Below, piece after piece: positions 40,148-49,286 of a stretch of 64,000 bases of DNA. A program made the translations under genes and the position numbers. Source of the DNA: Euzebya rosea (GTDB lineage Bacteria > Actinomycetota > Nitriliruptoria > Euzebyales > Euzebyaceae); contig NZ_PGDQ01000001.1 in the NCBI RefSeq assembly GCF_003073135.1, positions 186,001 to 250,000 on the forward strand, given 5' to 3'. The first letter of the stretch is position 1, and the number at the start of each line of letters is the position of its first letter. A model generated the notes under the pieces. That model saw only the letters and a list, made by a program, of their open reading frames with translations, was not told the origin of the DNA and did not search any database.

Positions 40148-43100
40148 GCCACCGACCCCAGGTCCGCGGTCCCGTTGAGGGGATCCTCGACGAGGGGCCG
40201 ATCGGCGAGGGACGGTTCGCCCGGGTCAGGGCGGGCCGGGAGCCCCACCTCGGACGGGCCGTTGCCGTGTCGCTCCTGCGTCCGGTGGACGACGCCACGG
40301 CGGCCCGTCTCGACCGGCAGGTTGCGGCGCTGTCGGGGCTGCGGGACCACCCGGGCCTGGTCGGCGTCCTCTCCAGCGGCAGGACCGATCGGGGTGCGCC
40401 GTTCGTCGTCCAGCAGCGCATGGCCGGCAGCCTCGAGCCGGGGGCCCGACCGGTGGCGACGGTCCTGGATGTCGTGCAGGTCGGCCGCCGGATCGGTGCG
40501 GGCCTGCAGGCGCTGCACGAGGCGGGGCTCCGCCACCTCGACGTGCGGCCGGCCAACGTCCTCGTGGACCGGTGGGGCGGCGTGCGGCTGAGTGATGCCG
40601 GGATCGCCCACCTGTGGTGCGGGGCCATGGGGATCAGCCGGTCGCAGTCCCAGCCCGGCGTGCTGGCCCACCTTGCCCCCGAGGTCATGGCCCCCGAGGT
40701 AGTGGCCCCCGAGGTCATCGCTCCCGACGTGGTCGACAGGGGCCCCCTCGGGGTGGCCGCCGACGTCTACGGCCTGGCCTCGACGCTGTACACGATCCTC
40801 TCCGGGCGGCCCCCGTTCTGCCACGGCATCGCCGATCCCGCCACCGTGGTGCAGCGCAAGGTCGACGGCGACCTCGTCGACCTGCGGGACCGGGGGCTGC
40901 CCGAACCGGTCTGGGCCGTCCTCGAGCGAGGGCTGGCCGTCGACGCCGACGCCCGGTACCCCTCGGTCGCGACATTCGTGACGGCGCTGCAGCGTGCGGG
41001 GGCGTCGGCGCGCCTTGCTGCCCGAGGTGGCCCGCTGGCGCCGCCTGCCGCCACGGATCCGCCCGTCGCCACGCGACACAACCCTGCGCTCCCACCCCTC
41101 CCGCCGCAGCCCTGGCCGCCGACCGTCCGCGCCGCCGAGGACGCCCGCGCCGCCGAGGACGCCCGCGCTGCCGAGGAGATGGCGCGGGTTGCCGAGGAGG
41201 CCGGGGCCGCGCAGGAAGCGGCGCGGGTTGCCGAGGAGGCCGGGGCCGCGCAGGAAGCGGCGCGGGTTGCCGAGGAGGCTCGGGCTGCGGAGGAAGCGGC
41301 GGGGGTTGCCGAGAAGGCGGAGGCGGCCATCAGGGCGCGACGGTCGGCGACCGTGCGGATCCCGGCGCCCCCGGTCGAGCTCGCCGGGCACGTCGATCCA
41401 CCTCGCGACACCGGCGAGTCCGACGCTCCGGCGCCGAACGGGACCTCACCGCGCCGGCGGCCGCTGGCGTTCGTCGCCCTCGGGCTGCTGGTCGTCCTGC
41501 TCACAGCCCTCGTCGTCCCGTCAGTGGACGAGGTCAGCCGGTCGCTCATCCGCGCCCCCGTCGTGCTCGGTCGAGTCCCGGAAACCGCCGGGGCCCCCGA
41601 GCCGGCGGTCGCCGACGCGGACTCGCAGGACACGACCGCGAACGCCGTACCGTCAGCGGACGCCGTACCGTCAGCGGACGCCGTACCGTCAGCGGTCACC
41701 CCGCCCCCGGTCGGCGCCGAGCCTGCGGTCGAGCTGCCCATCCCGCTGTCGGGTCCCGCGGTGATCCCCGCTGATGTGACGGTCGCCGCTGGGCGCGGAC
41801 TGGCGGTCGGCGGACCCGCGACCGACCTTCGCCTGGGTCGGGGCGAAGGCATGGCCTGGGGCGACGACGGCGAGCTGTACCTGGCGGACCGGGCCGCCCA
41901 CCGGGTCATGCGCATCGACGCCGACGGCACCGTCACCGTGCTCGCCGGCACCGGGCACCCCGGGTACAGCGGCGACGGCGGCCCAGCGGTGCTCGCCAGC
42001 CTCGACGACCCGTACGGGGTGGCGGTCAACGGGGGCGTGGTCCACGTCACCGACCGTGGGAACGGAGTCGTCCGCCGGATCGACGTCGACGGGACCATCT
42101 CGACCGTGGCCGGTGGCCCCGGCTCGGTGCTGACGACGGGGACCCCGCCCCACGGGCTGGCCGTGCGGGCCGACGGCACGCTGTTCACCACGCTGCTCGC
42201 GAACGGGCTCGTGGTGCGGGTGGAGCCCGACGGCACGGAGTCCGTCATCGCTGGCTCGGGTATCCGCGGGTCCAGCGGCGACGGCGGGCCGGCCCTGGAG
42301 GCAACCATGGACGCACCCACCGCCATCGCCGTGGACGGCGACACGCTGGTGGTGGCCGAGCTCGGGCGGCGTGCCACCGGCGGCAACCCCCCGACGGGCA
42401 GGCTTCGACGACTGGTCCCCGACGGGGAGGCCTGGCGCATCGAGGGCATCGCCGGGGGAACCGGGCTGAACCGGCCCGAGGGCGTCGCGGTGGCGGCTGA
42501 TGGGGCCATCCTCGCCACGAGCACCTTCGACAACACGGTGGTCGCCGTCGTCGACGGGGTGCGGTCGGTCCTCGCCGGACGGGGTGAGCAGGGCAGCGAT
42601 GGCGACGGCGGACCGGCCGTGCTGGCCAGCCTCGATCGGCCGAAAGGCGTCGCCGTGGCCCCCGACGGGACGCTGGCGGTGTCGGAGGGGTCGTCGCCGG
42701 TGGTCCGGGCCGTGGGCGCCGACGGCACGATCTCCACCATCGCCGGCACCGCTGCAGAACCCGCCGTCACACCCGCCGATGCCCTTGCCCTGGTCCTGCC
42801 GACGTCGATCGCCGTGGATCCGGCAGGCGGGTTCGTCGTCGATGACGCCGCGACCGGTGAGGTCGTGGCGATCCGCGACGGCGAGGCGCGCAGCCGGACC
42901 GAAGGGGATGCGCAGCTGTCGGCACCCGGTGGGGTTGCCGTCGACGACGTCGGCAACGTCTACGTGGCAGACCCGCTCCGGCATGTCGTCTGGCGGCTCG
43001 GTCGCGACGGGGTCCTGGCGATCGTGGCCGGACAGCCCGAACGACGGCCCGCCGACATCTCCGCTGTCGGCATCGGTGACGGACAGCTGGCCACCGACGC

Positions 43101-43665
43101 GCTGCTGAGCTTCCCCCGCGGTCTCGACTGGCACGACGAAACCCTCTACATCGCCGACAGCCTGGCCCACCGGATCCGGGCCGTCGGGCCGGACGGACGC
43201 ATCACCACCGTCGCCGGTTCGGGCAGCGAGGCCGGGACGGCCGACGGCCCCGTGGACAGCGCGCGCCTCTCCGTGCCCCACGACGTCGCCGTCACGGGCT
43301 CCGCGCTGGTGATCGCCGACACCGGGAACCATGCCGTCCGACGGGTGGACATGGCCGCAGGGTCGGTGTCCACCCTTGCCGGCGTCCCCGGCACCCGTGG
43401 ATCCTCCGGCGGAGACGGATCGACGGACACGGTCACGCTCGACCTCCCCCAGGCCGTCGACGTGCTGGCCGACGGACGGATCGTCGTGGCCGACACCGGC
43501 AACCGTCGAGTCCTTCTGCTCGACGGCGATCGAGGCGACACGTTGTTCGGCGGGGTCACCAGCGACCTGCCGCTCCTCCGCCCCGTCGACCTGGCCGTCG
43601 AACCCTCCGGCGCGGTCCTGGTGGTCGACCAGGTCGCCCGCCGCGTCTGGTCACGCGTGCCCTGA
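40144..43665 (+). CDS. Ser/Thr pseudokinase with transmembrane helix and extracellular NHL propeller
   Basis: A 1,173-residue PknD-like protein. Residues ~15-280 fold as a protein kinase (IGEGRFARV, RHLDVRPANVLVD, DVYGLASTLYTILSGRPPF) but lack key residues. The strand-3 Lys is Ser (AVAVSLLR), HRD reads HLD and DFG reads DAG, so it is likely a pseudokinase. The APE segment is expanded to four tandem five-residue units (APEVM, APEVV, APEVI, APDVV). An Ala/Glu-rich repeat linker, one membrane helix (LAFVALGLLVVLLTALVV, ~residue 440) and then about eight NHL propeller repeats (e.g. YSGDGGPAVLASLDDPYGVA) follow outside the cell. M. tuberculosis PknD has the same topology. GTG 40144 overlaps the upstream stop. 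Confidence 0.85.
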   Translation: MSHRPQVRGPVEGILDEGPIGEGRFARVRAGREPHLGRAVAVSLLRPVDDATAARLDRQVAALSGLRDHPGLVGVLSSGRTDRGAPFVVQQRMAGSLEPGARPVATVLDVVQVGRRIGAGLQALHEAGLRHLDVRPANVLVDRWGGVRLSDAGIAHLWCGAMGISRSQSQPGVLAHLAPEVMAPEVVAPEVIAPDVVDRGPLGVAADVYGLASTLYTILSGRPPFCHGIADPATVVQRKVDGDLVDLRDRGLPEPVWAVLERGLAVDADARYPSVATFVTALQRAGASARLAARGGPLAPPAATDPPVATRHNPALPPLPPQPWPPTVRAAEDARAAEDARAAEEMARVAEEAGAAQEAARVAEEAGAAQEAARVAEEARAAEEAAGVAEKAEAAIRARRSATVRIPAPPVELAGHVDPPRDTGESDAPAPNGTSPRRRPLAFVALGLLVVLLTALVVPSVDEVSRSLIRAPVVLGRVPETAGAPEPAVADADSQDTTANAVPSADAVPSADAVPSAVTPPPVGAEPAVELPIPLSGPAVIPADVTVAAGRGLAVGGPATDLRLGRGEGMAWGDDGELYLADRAAHRVMRIDADGTVTVLAGTGHPGYSGDGGPAVLASLDDPYGVAVNGGVVHVTDRGNGVVRRIDVDGTISTVAGGPGSVLTTGTPPHGLAVRADGTLFTTLLANGLVVRVEPDGTESVIAGSGIRGSSGDGGPALEATMDAPTAIAVDGDTLVVAELGRRATGGNPPTGRLRRLVPDGEAWRIEGIAGGTGLNRPEGVAVAADGAILATSTFDNTVVAVVDGVRSVLAGRGEQGSDGDGGPAVLASLDRPKGVAVAPDGTLAVSEGSSPVVRAVGADGTISTIAGTAAEPAVTPADALALVLPTSIAVDPAGGFVVDDAATGEVVAIRDGEARSRTEGDAQLSAPGGVAVDDVGNVYVADPLRHVVWRLGRDGVLAIVAGQPERRPADISAVGIGDGQLATDALLSFPRGLDWHDETLYIADSLAHRIRAVGPDGRITTVAGSGSEAGTADGPVDSARLSVPHDVAVTGSALVIADTGNHAVRRVDMAAGSVSTLAGVPGTRGSSGGDGSTDTVTLDLPQAVDVLADGRIVVADTGNRRVLLLDGDRGDTLFGGVTSDLPLLRPVDLAVEPSGAVLVVDQVARRVWSRVP
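41182..41298 (+). repeat. 39-bp tandem repeats (3 units) inside the pseudokinase linker
   Basis: Units at 41182-41220 and 41221-41259 are identical, with a diverged third at 41260-41298. Each encodes 13 residues (ARVAEEAGAAQEA), giving a helical Ala/Glu linker that may vary in length between strains. A second short tandem array (18-bp units, 41644-41697) encodes AVPSAD three times just after the membrane helix. Confidence 0.9.
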
Positions 43666-44580
43666 CGGGGTCGGGCTCGTCCGGCGCGGGGTGTCGAGGG
43701 CGAAGCCATCGGCGACGGTGGCCGCGAGCTCCAGGAACGCGTGCCGGGTCGGGGCGGCCAGCCGCAGGGGGTCCACGACGGCCCCGTCCGCGAGGTGTGC
43801 GTCGAACGGCAGCCGGACGACGGCACGGGTGCGTGTCGCGAAGTGGGCGGCGACGGGATCGAGGTCCACCCCGTCCAGCGGCCAGGTGGTGTTGAGGACG
43901 GTGACGGCGCCCTCCACGAGGTGGCCCGCTGCCTGCTCCTCCAGCCAGTCCAGCGTCTGGTCGGCCGCACGGGACTCGTCGCTGCCGGGGCCGGCGACCA
44001 GCACCAGCTGGTCTGCGGCGTCGAGGATGCCGGCGGTCACGTTGTCCAGCACGCCCGTTCCCGTGTCGAGCACGATCAGCCCGTAGCTGCCGTTGAGCTT
44101 GGCGAGGATCCGCAGGTACTCCGCGGTGTGGTAGGTCCGGGAGGCGTCGGGATCGGCGGGGGTGGCGAGGACTTCCAGGCCCGAGGGGGTGCCGACGGTG
44201 AAACGTCGGATCGAGGTGTAGCCGTGCACGTCGCGCATCGCCTCGAGCAGGTCGCCGATGTGCAGGGCGTCCGCTCGGGCGACGCGGTGGGCCAGGGTGC
44301 CGCCATCGGGGTCACCGTCGACGGCGATCACCCGGTCGAGCCGCCGGGCGGCGAAGGCGTGACCGAGCATCAGCGCCACGCTGGTCTTGCCGACGCCCCC
44401 CTTGCGGGACGCCACGACGATCCGTCGGGAGCGTGTCAGGGGGGCCCTGGCCCGGGCGATGAGCGCGGCGTCGGGATCCTCGTGCCGTCGACGCCACCAG
44501 CGACGACGTGGTGCGGAGGTCGCGGGCCGGGGGCCGTGGACGCGGTCGGCGTCGAATGGGCTGTCCGGAGGTGGTGGCAT
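43651..44580 (-). CDS. MinD/ParA-like ATPase of the type VII region (first copy)
   Basis: A 309-residue protein with a basic N-terminal tail (~45 residues, including RRRWWRRRHEDP) and a ParA/MinD ATPase domain. It has the deviant Walker A VVASRKGGVGKTSVALMLGH, switch VDGDPDGGTLA, and LIVLDTGTGVLDN. Such proteins occur in ESX loci (EspI-like) and may link secretion to ATP level or position. Its 3' end overlaps the 3' end of the convergent pseudokinase gene by 15 bases. It is divergent from a paralogue starting at 44700. Function beyond ATPase is not determinable. Confidence 0.85.
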   Translation of the reverse strand: MPPPPDSPFDADRVHGPRPATSAPRRRWWRRRHEDPDAALIARARAPLTRSRRIVVASRKGGVGKTSVALMLGHAFAARRLDRVIAVDGDPDGGTLAHRVARADALHIGDLLEAMRDVHGYTSIRRFTVGTPSGLEVLATPADPDASRTYHTAEYLRILAKLNGSYGLIVLDTGTGVLDNVTAGILDAADQLVLVAGPGSDESRAADQTLDWLEEQAAGHLVEGAVTVLNTTWPLDGVDLDPVAAHFATRTRAVVRLPFDAHLADGAVVDPLRLAAPTRHAFLELAATVADGFALDTPRRTSPTPSGHA

Positions 44581-44699
44581 GGAGGTGATCAGACGTGGGT
44601 CGGGACGACGATCCGGCGACCGTCGAGTGCGGTGACCGCATGCTACGGTCCACCGGCGCGCGGCCCCACGAGCGGGGGTCGACCGAGTCGAGGTGGGAT

Positions 44700-45812
44700 G
44701 TGGCAGAGGACTTCGAGGCGTACCGGGGCTCGGTCACATCGACGGAGCACGACGGGGAGGGCAGCCGGCCACGTCCCGAGCGCCCCGACCCCGCCGACAC
44801 GGCCGCGGTCGACGGCCCGCTCTCGTTGGTCGAGGACGAACGGTTGACGCGCCTGCTGGGTGCCGAACGTCCCTCCGAGGAGGCGGCCAAGCGGCTCGCC
44901 GACGCAACCGCCCTCGTCCGTGCCGAACCGGCAGCACCACACCGCCGCCGTCCGTGGCGTCGGTCGCATCGCCGGCAGCAGGCGCTGCTCGCCGCCGCCG
45001 AGCAGGACGCACGGGCGCTGGTCGGACGGATCGTCCGCCCCTTCGACGGCGCACGACGGGTGGCGGTTGCGTCGACCAAGGGTGGCGTCGGCAAGACGAC
45101 CGTGACGGTCCTGCTCGGCCACACCCTGGCCAGCCTGCGCGACGACCGGGTGGTGGCCCTGGACGCCAACCCCGACGCGGGGACCCTGGCCCGACGGATC
45201 GAGCGCGAGTCCGGCGCCAACGCCGTGGACCTGCTGGACCTCGTGGGGTCGGTACGGGACTACTACGACCTTCGCCACTTCACGTCGCAGGCAGCCAGCC
45301 GGCTGGAGGTCATCGCCGCCCCCGAGGACCCGCGCGACACCCGCGGCATCACGCGCGCCGACATGCACGAGCTGCTGGACCGGCTGTCGCTGGACTACAC
45401 CCTCCTCCTGGCCGACTGCGGCACCGGCGTCACGACGGCCGCCACCCGCGCCATCGTCGAGGCCGTCGACCAGCTCGTGGTCGTGACCGCACCGCGCGTG
45501 GACTCCGTGCACTCCGTCACCTACATGCTGCGCTGGCTGGAGGGCGCGGGTCATCCCGACCTCGTGGCCGACGCGGTGGTCGTGGTCAACGGCCTGCGCG
45601 AGGACACCGGTGTGGACGTTCATGCGGTGGTCGCCCACTTCGAGCCGATCGTCCGGGCAGTCATCGGCGTACCGTGGGATTCCGACCTCGCGCGTGGGGG
45701 AACAACGGATCTCGGTTATCTTCGAGCCTCCACACGGCACGCGATCGCCCAGCTCGCCGCGGCCGTGGCGGATGGATTCGCAGCACCGAGACGACAGGGG
45801 CCAGGCGCATGA
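44700..45812 (+). CDS. MinD/ParA-like ATPase of the type VII region (second copy)
   Basis: About 370 residues with an acidic/basic variable N-terminus (~115 residues, with RRRPWRRSHRRQQ) and an ATPase domain carrying VAVASTKGGVGKTTVTVLLG, LDANPDAGTLARR and LLLADCGTGVTTAA. It is paralogous to the divergent gene at 43651-44580 (same TLARR/TLAHR, GTGV and late R(A/L)STRHAI/APTRHAF patterns). GTG 44700 is the likely start (GAGG about six bases upstream); GTG 44595 is an alternative. Its stop overlaps the ATG of the LysM gene (ATGA), indicating coupling with cell-wall functions. Confidence 0.85.
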   Translation: MAEDFEAYRGSVTSTEHDGEGSRPRPERPDPADTAAVDGPLSLVEDERLTRLLGAERPSEEAAKRLADATALVRAEPAAPHRRRPWRRSHRRQQALLAAAEQDARALVGRIVRPFDGARRVAVASTKGGVGKTTVTVLLGHTLASLRDDRVVALDANPDAGTLARRIERESGANAVDLLDLVGSVRDYYDLRHFTSQAASRLEVIAAPEDPRDTRGITRADMHELLDRLSLDYTLLLADCGTGVTTAATRAIVEAVDQLVVVTAPRVDSVHSVTYMLRWLEGAGHPDLVADAVVVVNGLREDTGVDVHAVVAHFEPIVRAVIGVPWDSDLARGGTTDLGYLRASTRHAIAQLAAAVADGFAAPRRQGPGA

Positions 45813-46894
45813 CGGCGTACGAGGACGCGATTCGTCGCGTGATCGACGACGCACGGACGGTCCGCGCCCAGAACCGGGGGGACGAGCCGGTCCGGGCTGC
45901 CGCCGCGCGGGGCGCCGCCGCAGCCGCAACCGCGGGCATGCTGACCGTGGCCCCGGCGGTGCCGGCCATCGCCGCCACCCAGCCGGTGGACGCCCCAGCC
46001 CAGGACGTCGCCGACGTGCTGGTCCAGGACCTCCTTGGGTCGGCACCCACGACGCTCGTCCCCGAACCGGCCACCGCGACCGCGCCGATCGGCGTCCCAC
46101 CGTCGACGGGGCCGGTCGTCGTGGCGATCGACGACGTCGGCGAGGTCATCGAGGACACGGTTGGTGACGGCCCGGCTGGTGACGTGGCCGATCAGGTCGG
46201 GGAGGTCGTCGATCAGGTCGTGGACGCGATCGAGGACGACGTCGTCGAGGAGGTCGTGGAGGACGTGCTGCCGGGGATCCGCCCGCCCGTCATCGTCCCC
46301 CTCGATGGCCGCGACACCGAGCCGCCGCCCCGGCAGACCGACGCCCCCGTCGTCGTCGTGCCGCCGGTGCGCCCCGACACCCCTGCCGGCGGACGGTTCC
46401 CGGCACCACCTCCCACCCTGCCCGACCCGGAACCCGATCCGGACGACGGCGTGGACGTGCCGGGACGACCCGCTCCGCCGGTTGTACCGGTGATCGTCGG
46501 GTCGGCACCTCCGCCGGCGATCCAGGGCGCCGGGACGACCGACATCACCGAGGACTTCTCCGACCTCGACGACACCGTGACGACCACACCGATCCCGCTC
46601 GGTGGGGTGACCACCTACGTCGTCCGGGCCGGCGACAGCCTGTGGTCGATCGCGACCGACCTGCTGGCCGACGCCGAGGACGAGATCACCGTGCTCGACA
46701 TCGGCCGCGCCGTTGAGGTCATCTACGAGGTCAACCGCGAGCGCATCGGTCCCGACCCCGACCACCTGGCCATCGGGATCGAGCTGGAGATCCCCGAGGA
46801 CATCGTCGAGCAGGTCGAGTCCGGCGACCCCGGCTCGGACGGCGACGACGCGTCCACCGATGGCCCCACCACAGAGGCCGCCAGCGACGGGTGA
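45809..46894 (+). CDS. LysM-domain protein, Pro/Asp-rich
   Basis: A 361-residue protein. The N-terminus is hydrophilic (~30 residues) and then hydrophobic (AAAAATAGMLTVAPAVPAIAAT, a possible membrane segment or late signal anchor). A long low-complexity acidic/Pro-rich region (EVVDQVVDAIEDDVVEEVVE, then PPPRQ... PDPEPDPDDG) follows. Residues ~265-330 are a LysM-type peptidoglycan-binding domain: TTYVVRAGDSLWSIATDLLA, then VIYEVNRERIGPDPDHLAIG. It probably tethers to the cell wall next to the secretion machinery. It starts at ATG 45809, coupled to the MinD-like gene. Confidence 0.82.
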   Translation: MTAYEDAIRRVIDDARTVRAQNRGDEPVRAAAARGAAAAATAGMLTVAPAVPAIAATQPVDAPAQDVADVLVQDLLGSAPTTLVPEPATATAPIGVPPSTGPVVVAIDDVGEVIEDTVGDGPAGDVADQVGEVVDQVVDAIEDDVVEEVVEDVLPGIRPPVIVPLDGRDTEPPPRQTDAPVVVVPPVRPDTPAGGRFPAPPPTLPDPEPDPDDGVDVPGRPAPPVVPVIVGSAPPPAIQGAGTTDITEDFSDLDDTVTTTPIPLGGVTTYVVRAGDSLWSIATDLLADAEDEITVLDIGRAVEVIYEVNRERIGPDPDHLAIGIELEIPEDIVEQVESGDPGSDGDDASTDGPTTEAASDG

Positions 46895-47042
46895 GGGAGA
46901 CCGGCGTCGCTGTCCACAGGTCCGACGGAGGGGGCCCCGGTGATGGCGTATCCTCCGATGACGGGATGAACGGTTGTGTCGCAACGCAGCACTGCGGACG
47001 GTCGTCGGGGACGACGGGTACGTCCCGTCGTGGGGTGGGTCG

Positions 47043-48473
47043 GTGACGACGACGAGCGACGCCGCCGACTGGACGCTGCTCGGCGGGGATCCCGCCCCGG
47101 GTGATCCGGCGGCGGTCCGGGCCACGGCCGAACGGCTGCTCCACGCGGCGCTGCAGGCCGTTGCCGCGGAACGGTCGACGGCGATGTTGGCCACCGCCGT
47201 CCGGGATGGCTCGTGGCGTGGTGCGGCAGCCACGTCCGTCGCGACGGCGGTGACATCGGTCGGCCCCGAGGTGGCCCTGTTCGTGGATGCCGGACAGGCC
47301 GCCGGCCGTGCCCTGCAGGGTTGGGCCAACGTGCTGGAGTCGGTGCAGGCGTCGGCGCTCGACCTGCTGGCCACCGCGACGGCCGCCGAGGCGAACCGGG
47401 TCGCTGCAGAGGAGCACCTCGAGGTCCTGCAGGCCGACCGGACGGCACGTGCCAGCGAGCACGACGCGCGGCGGTCGGCCTGGCGGGTCGTCCAGTCGGA
47501 GGCCGACACCGCGGTTGCGCTCGGATCCCCCACCGCCGTCGCGTTGCAGGCGGAGGCCGATCGCCTGGCCATCGCCGTGAACGACGCCCTTGCCGCGCTC
47601 GCCGTGCTGGACGCCGACATCACCGCCACGACCATCGCCCGGGACGATGCCCGGGCGCGGCTCGACAGCGCCCGCGCCGACGCGGCGGGACTGGCGTTGC
47701 GGTTGCGCACCGACGCGACGGCGACGGCAGCGGAGCTCGATCCCGTGCCGCCGTTCACCGGCGGCGCGTTCGGGACCGCCGCAGGCAACGGTGGGGCAGG
47801 CGTGGCACCGCCCGGCCGCGCCCCCGCGACGGGTGCCGTTCGTGGTGTCGCCGTCGCCGCGTCCCCGGCCGCGCATCGCCCCGACACACCGGCTGCGTCC
47901 CCTTCGCCCCCGGGTGCCCCACAACCGGCTGCCGCGGCACACCCCGACCCGCGCCGTGACGGACCGCCGCCCGTCGCCGCGGAGGACATGGTTCGCGTCG
48001 CCTCGGCGCTGGACGCCGTCCGGACGACCGGGGCACCCATCGCCGTGGCGATGCTCTCGCCGACGCTGCAGGAGTTCCAGCGCTTCCGACGCATCGGCCT
48101 CCAGGCGGTCACCGCCCGCGGCGCGGCGCTGGCTCGGGCGTTCGGGTTCGAGGGGACCATCGGTGGGCTGGGGTGGCGACCGACGCCGACCGACCACTCC
48201 AAGGGCCTCGCGATCGACCTCATGACCTACGACGACGTCGCCACGGGACAGGCGCTGGCGGACTTCTACCGGGCGCACCACGAGGAGCTCGGGGTGACCT
48301 ACGTCATCTGGAACGGCCAGATCTGCAGCCCCGTGGGGGACTGGGCCTGGCGCCCCTACACCCATCCCGCGGGACGGACCGACCCGACGGCCATGCACCT
48401 CGACCACGTCCACGTCTCGTTCGACGGCGACGAGAACGCCTACGCCTGTGCGTGCTTCGGGGTCACCGCCTGA
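47043..48473 (+). CDS. WXG-like helical domain fused to a peptidoglycan peptidase-like domain (putative type VII effector)
   Basis: A ~476-residue protein without signal peptide. Residues ~1-215 are an Ala-rich helical region containing DGSWRGAAATSVATAV, a W-x-G motif as in type VII substrates, and a long antiparallel-type coiled coil. A Pro/Ala linker follows. The C-terminal ~160 residues resemble the ARB_07466/VanY-like metallopeptidase-type fold: TPTDHSKGLAIDLMTYDD and DPTAMHLDHVHVSFDG, i.e. HxxGxAxD and HxDHVH metal-site motifs. It is therefore likely a secreted or wall-acting hydrolase. GTG 47043 is chosen because the hydrophilic start MTTTSDAADW follows; an in-frame start exists at 46974. 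The next gene overlaps its stop (TGATG). Confidence 0.75.
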   Translation: MTTTSDAADWTLLGGDPAPGDPAAVRATAERLLHAALQAVAAERSTAMLATAVRDGSWRGAAATSVATAVTSVGPEVALFVDAGQAAGRALQGWANVLESVQASALDLLATATAAEANRVAAEEHLEVLQADRTARASEHDARRSAWRVVQSEADTAVALGSPTAVALQAEADRLAIAVNDALAALAVLDADITATTIARDDARARLDSARADAAGLALRLRTDATATAAELDPVPPFTGGAFGTAAGNGGAGVAPPGRAPATGAVRGVAVAASPAAHRPDTPAASPSPPGAPQPAAAAHPDPRRDGPPPVAAEDMVRVASALDAVRTTGAPIAVAMLSPTLQEFQRFRRIGLQAVTARGAALARAFGFEGTIGGLGWRPTPTDHSKGLAIDLMTYDDVATGQALADFYRAHHEELGVTYVIWNGQICSPVGDWAWRPYTHPAGRTDPTAMHLDHVHVSFDGDENAYACACFGVTA

Positions 48474-49270
48474 TGACGACGGAGCAGACCCCTCCCCTGG
48501 GGCTTCCCCTGCCCGAACGGGAGGAGATCGTGCCGCTCGTCATCGAACGGGGGAGCGGCTGGAAGTGGGTGGCCATCGGCGCGTTGGCCATCGCGCTGGG
48601 CCTGGGAGTGGCGTTCGCCCTGGCGACGTTCGGCGGCGACGAGGAACCCGCGGAGCTCGTCCTCGTGCCGCAGGTGACGGACTTCGGCTGGCAGGACGCG
48701 CGCAGCATCCTCGAGGACGCCGGCTTCGTCCCCGTCCACGAGGGGGTCGTCCGTTCCGAAGGGGTGGACGGGACCGTGTTCGAGCAGGACCCCCCGGCCA
48801 ACAGCCGCGCCGAGTCCGGCGGGTTCGTGGAGATCTACTACACCATTCGCCCTCCGACCGACGAGGACGGTGCAGCCGCAGCCGGGCCACCGGAGACCAC
48901 CACCGCAGCTGTCGAGTCGCCCGTTCCGGATCCCGGTGACGCCTCGGCCACGGAGACGACACCGTCGCCCGCGCCGTCGGTGGCCCCGTCCGGTGGCCGG
49001 GCGCTGGACCCGCCGTGGATCGCGATCGTGCAGAGTCCCGACAACGAGGACGACGCACGTCGGCTGTACGAGGAACGGTACGCCGCGGACTACCCCGACG
49101 GTGGCTACCTGTACTCCTCCGACTTCGGCCAGATGCGCGACGGCTTCTGGGTGGTCTACGTGGGACAGTTCGACAGCCAGGCCGACGCACAGGCGTTCTG
49201 CAGCAGCGAGTTCGGCGCACCGTCGCCAGGTCGACAACCCGACTGCTACGTGCGCACCACCGCCGGCTGA
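48473..49270 (+). CDS. Single-pass membrane protein with PASTA and SPOR-like domains
   Basis: A 265-residue protein: short cytoplasmic tail, one membrane helix (WVAIGALAIALGLGVAFALA, residues ~30-52), then a PASTA-like domain (VPQVTDFGWQDARSILEDAG, VFEQDPPANSRAESGG). A Pro/Thr linker and a C-terminal SPOR-like domain (WIAIVQSPDNEDDARRLYEE, FWVVYVGQFDSQADAQAF) follow. PASTA domains sense muropeptides or beta-lactams; SPOR domains bind denuded glycan. A cell-wall sensing or localising role next to a wall hydrolase fits. ATG 48473 overlaps the upstream stop by one base. Confidence 0.82.
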   Translation: MTTEQTPPLGLPLPEREEIVPLVIERGSGWKWVAIGALAIALGLGVAFALATFGGDEEPAELVLVPQVTDFGWQDARSILEDAGFVPVHEGVVRSEGVDGTVFEQDPPANSRAESGGFVEIYYTIRPPTDEDGAAAAGPPETTTAAVESPVPDPGDASATETTPSPAPSVAPSGGRALDPPWIAIVQSPDNEDDARRLYEERYAADYPDGGYLYSSDFGQMRDGFWVVYVGQFDSQADAQAFCSSEFGAPSPGRQPDCYVRTTAG

Positions 49271-49286
49271 CCGGCAGCCCACCGGT

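Noticed and set aside
41182-41298. Possible CRISPR-like or mobile repeat array
   Set aside because: The 39-bp units are directly adjacent without spacers and in frame (13 residues each), so they are protein-coding tandem repeats.
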